Positions 57,039-57,238 of a stretch of DNA of 57,238 nucleotides are shown one piece after another (within the stretch, counting starts at the first letter, position 1; each line of letters opens with the position of its first letter). This DNA is from Erwinia typographi (GTDB lineage: Bacteria > Pseudomonadota > Gammaproteobacteria > Enterobacterales > Enterobacteriaceae). The notes beneath the pieces are model-generated. The model did no database searches, was not told the DNA's origin, and saw only the letters and a list, made by a program, of their open reading frames with translations. Location of the stretch: positions 1 through 57,238 of the forward strand of contig NZ_JRUQ01000056.1 of the NCBI RefSeq assembly GCF_000773975.1, given 5' to 3'. Both the position numbers and the translations under genes were made by a program.

Positions 57039-57238
57039 TACTATTTCTCCATACTAAACAATCACTATTTGATAAAGTGTCCCAAAGTTCTAAGAAAGCG
57101 TTGGCAATTAATTGTGCGTCCTGTACTTTTTGTAGTATGTGGTGACTTGTGCCAAATGAGTTAACTGAAGTACCTAAAGACCATGCTAAAGTATTCGAAT
57201 GATAATCAGTTGATGGGAAAATAGACCCTGTACACGAT
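57031..57238 (-). CDS. upstream gene of the post-cos operon (partial, 3' end only)
   Basis: An open minus-strand frame runs from the window edge to the TAA at 57031. The visible 69 residues include STDYHSNTLAWSLGTSVNSF, GTSHHILQKVQDAQLIANAF and LELWDTLSNSDCLVWRNSNV. No family recognised from this tail. Same low GC as the downstream gene and overlapping it, hence one operon. Confidence 0.6.
   Translation of the reverse strand, partial: SCTGSIFPSTDYHSNTLAWSLGTSVNSFGTSHHILQKVQDAQLIANAFLELWDTLSNSDCLVWRNSNV

Noticed and set aside
43424..57238. A CRISPR array or integron attC array
   Set aside because: The repeats are few, unevenly spaced and degenerate, with no regular spacers and no cas or intI gene.

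Overview
The window is a piece of an Enterobacterales chromosome. The gene order kgtP-pssA-patZ-tapT-trxC-yfiF next to a 5S rRNA gene, and emrB-emrA-mprA-(ygaH remnant)-proX-proW-proV-nrdF-nrdE-nrdI-nrdH-ygaM-ygaC, is that of Escherichia coli and its relatives. Protein divergence and the accessory content would fit Erwiniaceae (Erwinia/Pantoea type), but the genus is an inference.

Layout. (1) 1-27,500, core genome: end of an rRNA operon, 2-oxoglutarate uptake, phospholipid synthesis, protein acetylation, tRNA modification, thioredoxin 2, an O-acyltransferase, the EmrRAB multidrug pump, the ProU osmoprotectant importer, the class Ib ribonucleotide reductase operon with NrdR boxes, SpeG, and the Tsx nucleoside channel with a CRP site. 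A decayed ygaH lies upstream of mprA. (2) 27,500-32,200: small stress-type proteins and a GlxA-type regulator facing a short-chain dehydrogenase / DJ-1-PfpI / NTF2-fold gene set. (3) 32,300-43,320: one coherent catabolic island. A GntR/FCD regulator, a flavin reductase and two M24-fold hydrolases stand opposite a rightward operon of an NTF2-fold protein, an M20 dipeptidase, an acyl-CoA-dehydrogenase-fold monooxygenase and a complete polyamine-type ABC importer. Two near-identical TGTATAC palindromes in the two promoter regions are the probable operators. The set looks like an import, amide cleavage and flavin oxygenation pathway for an unknown nitrogen- or sulfur-containing compound. (4) 43,420-49,300: a layered toxin/immunity region (AroE-like protein, frameshifted HNH nuclease effector, immunity candidates, DinI-like protein, RNase A-like effector with two paralogous immunity genes). 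It is punctuated by four copies of a 26-bp att-like repeat built on GTGTACC.

(5) 49,300-57,238: a P4-like satellite. It has a frameshifted HEPN gene, alpha primase/helicase, the Ash/Icd immunity-region genes, AlpA/Vis, origin iterons (GGTGAACAGT type), a gp3/Psu-like gene with an in-frame stop, an Ogr/Delta activator and a sequence matching the P2/P4 cohesive end at 16 of 19 positions. Directly after cos, at the site where P4 satellites carry anti-phage cargo, comes a low-GC leftward operon: a 453-residue protein of no recognised family and, overlapping it by 8 bases, an upstream gene cut by the window end. No integrase lies in the window; by P4 gene order it should be just beyond the right edge.

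The best candidates for something undescribed are the post-cos operon, the catabolic island, and the stacked att/toxin architecture.
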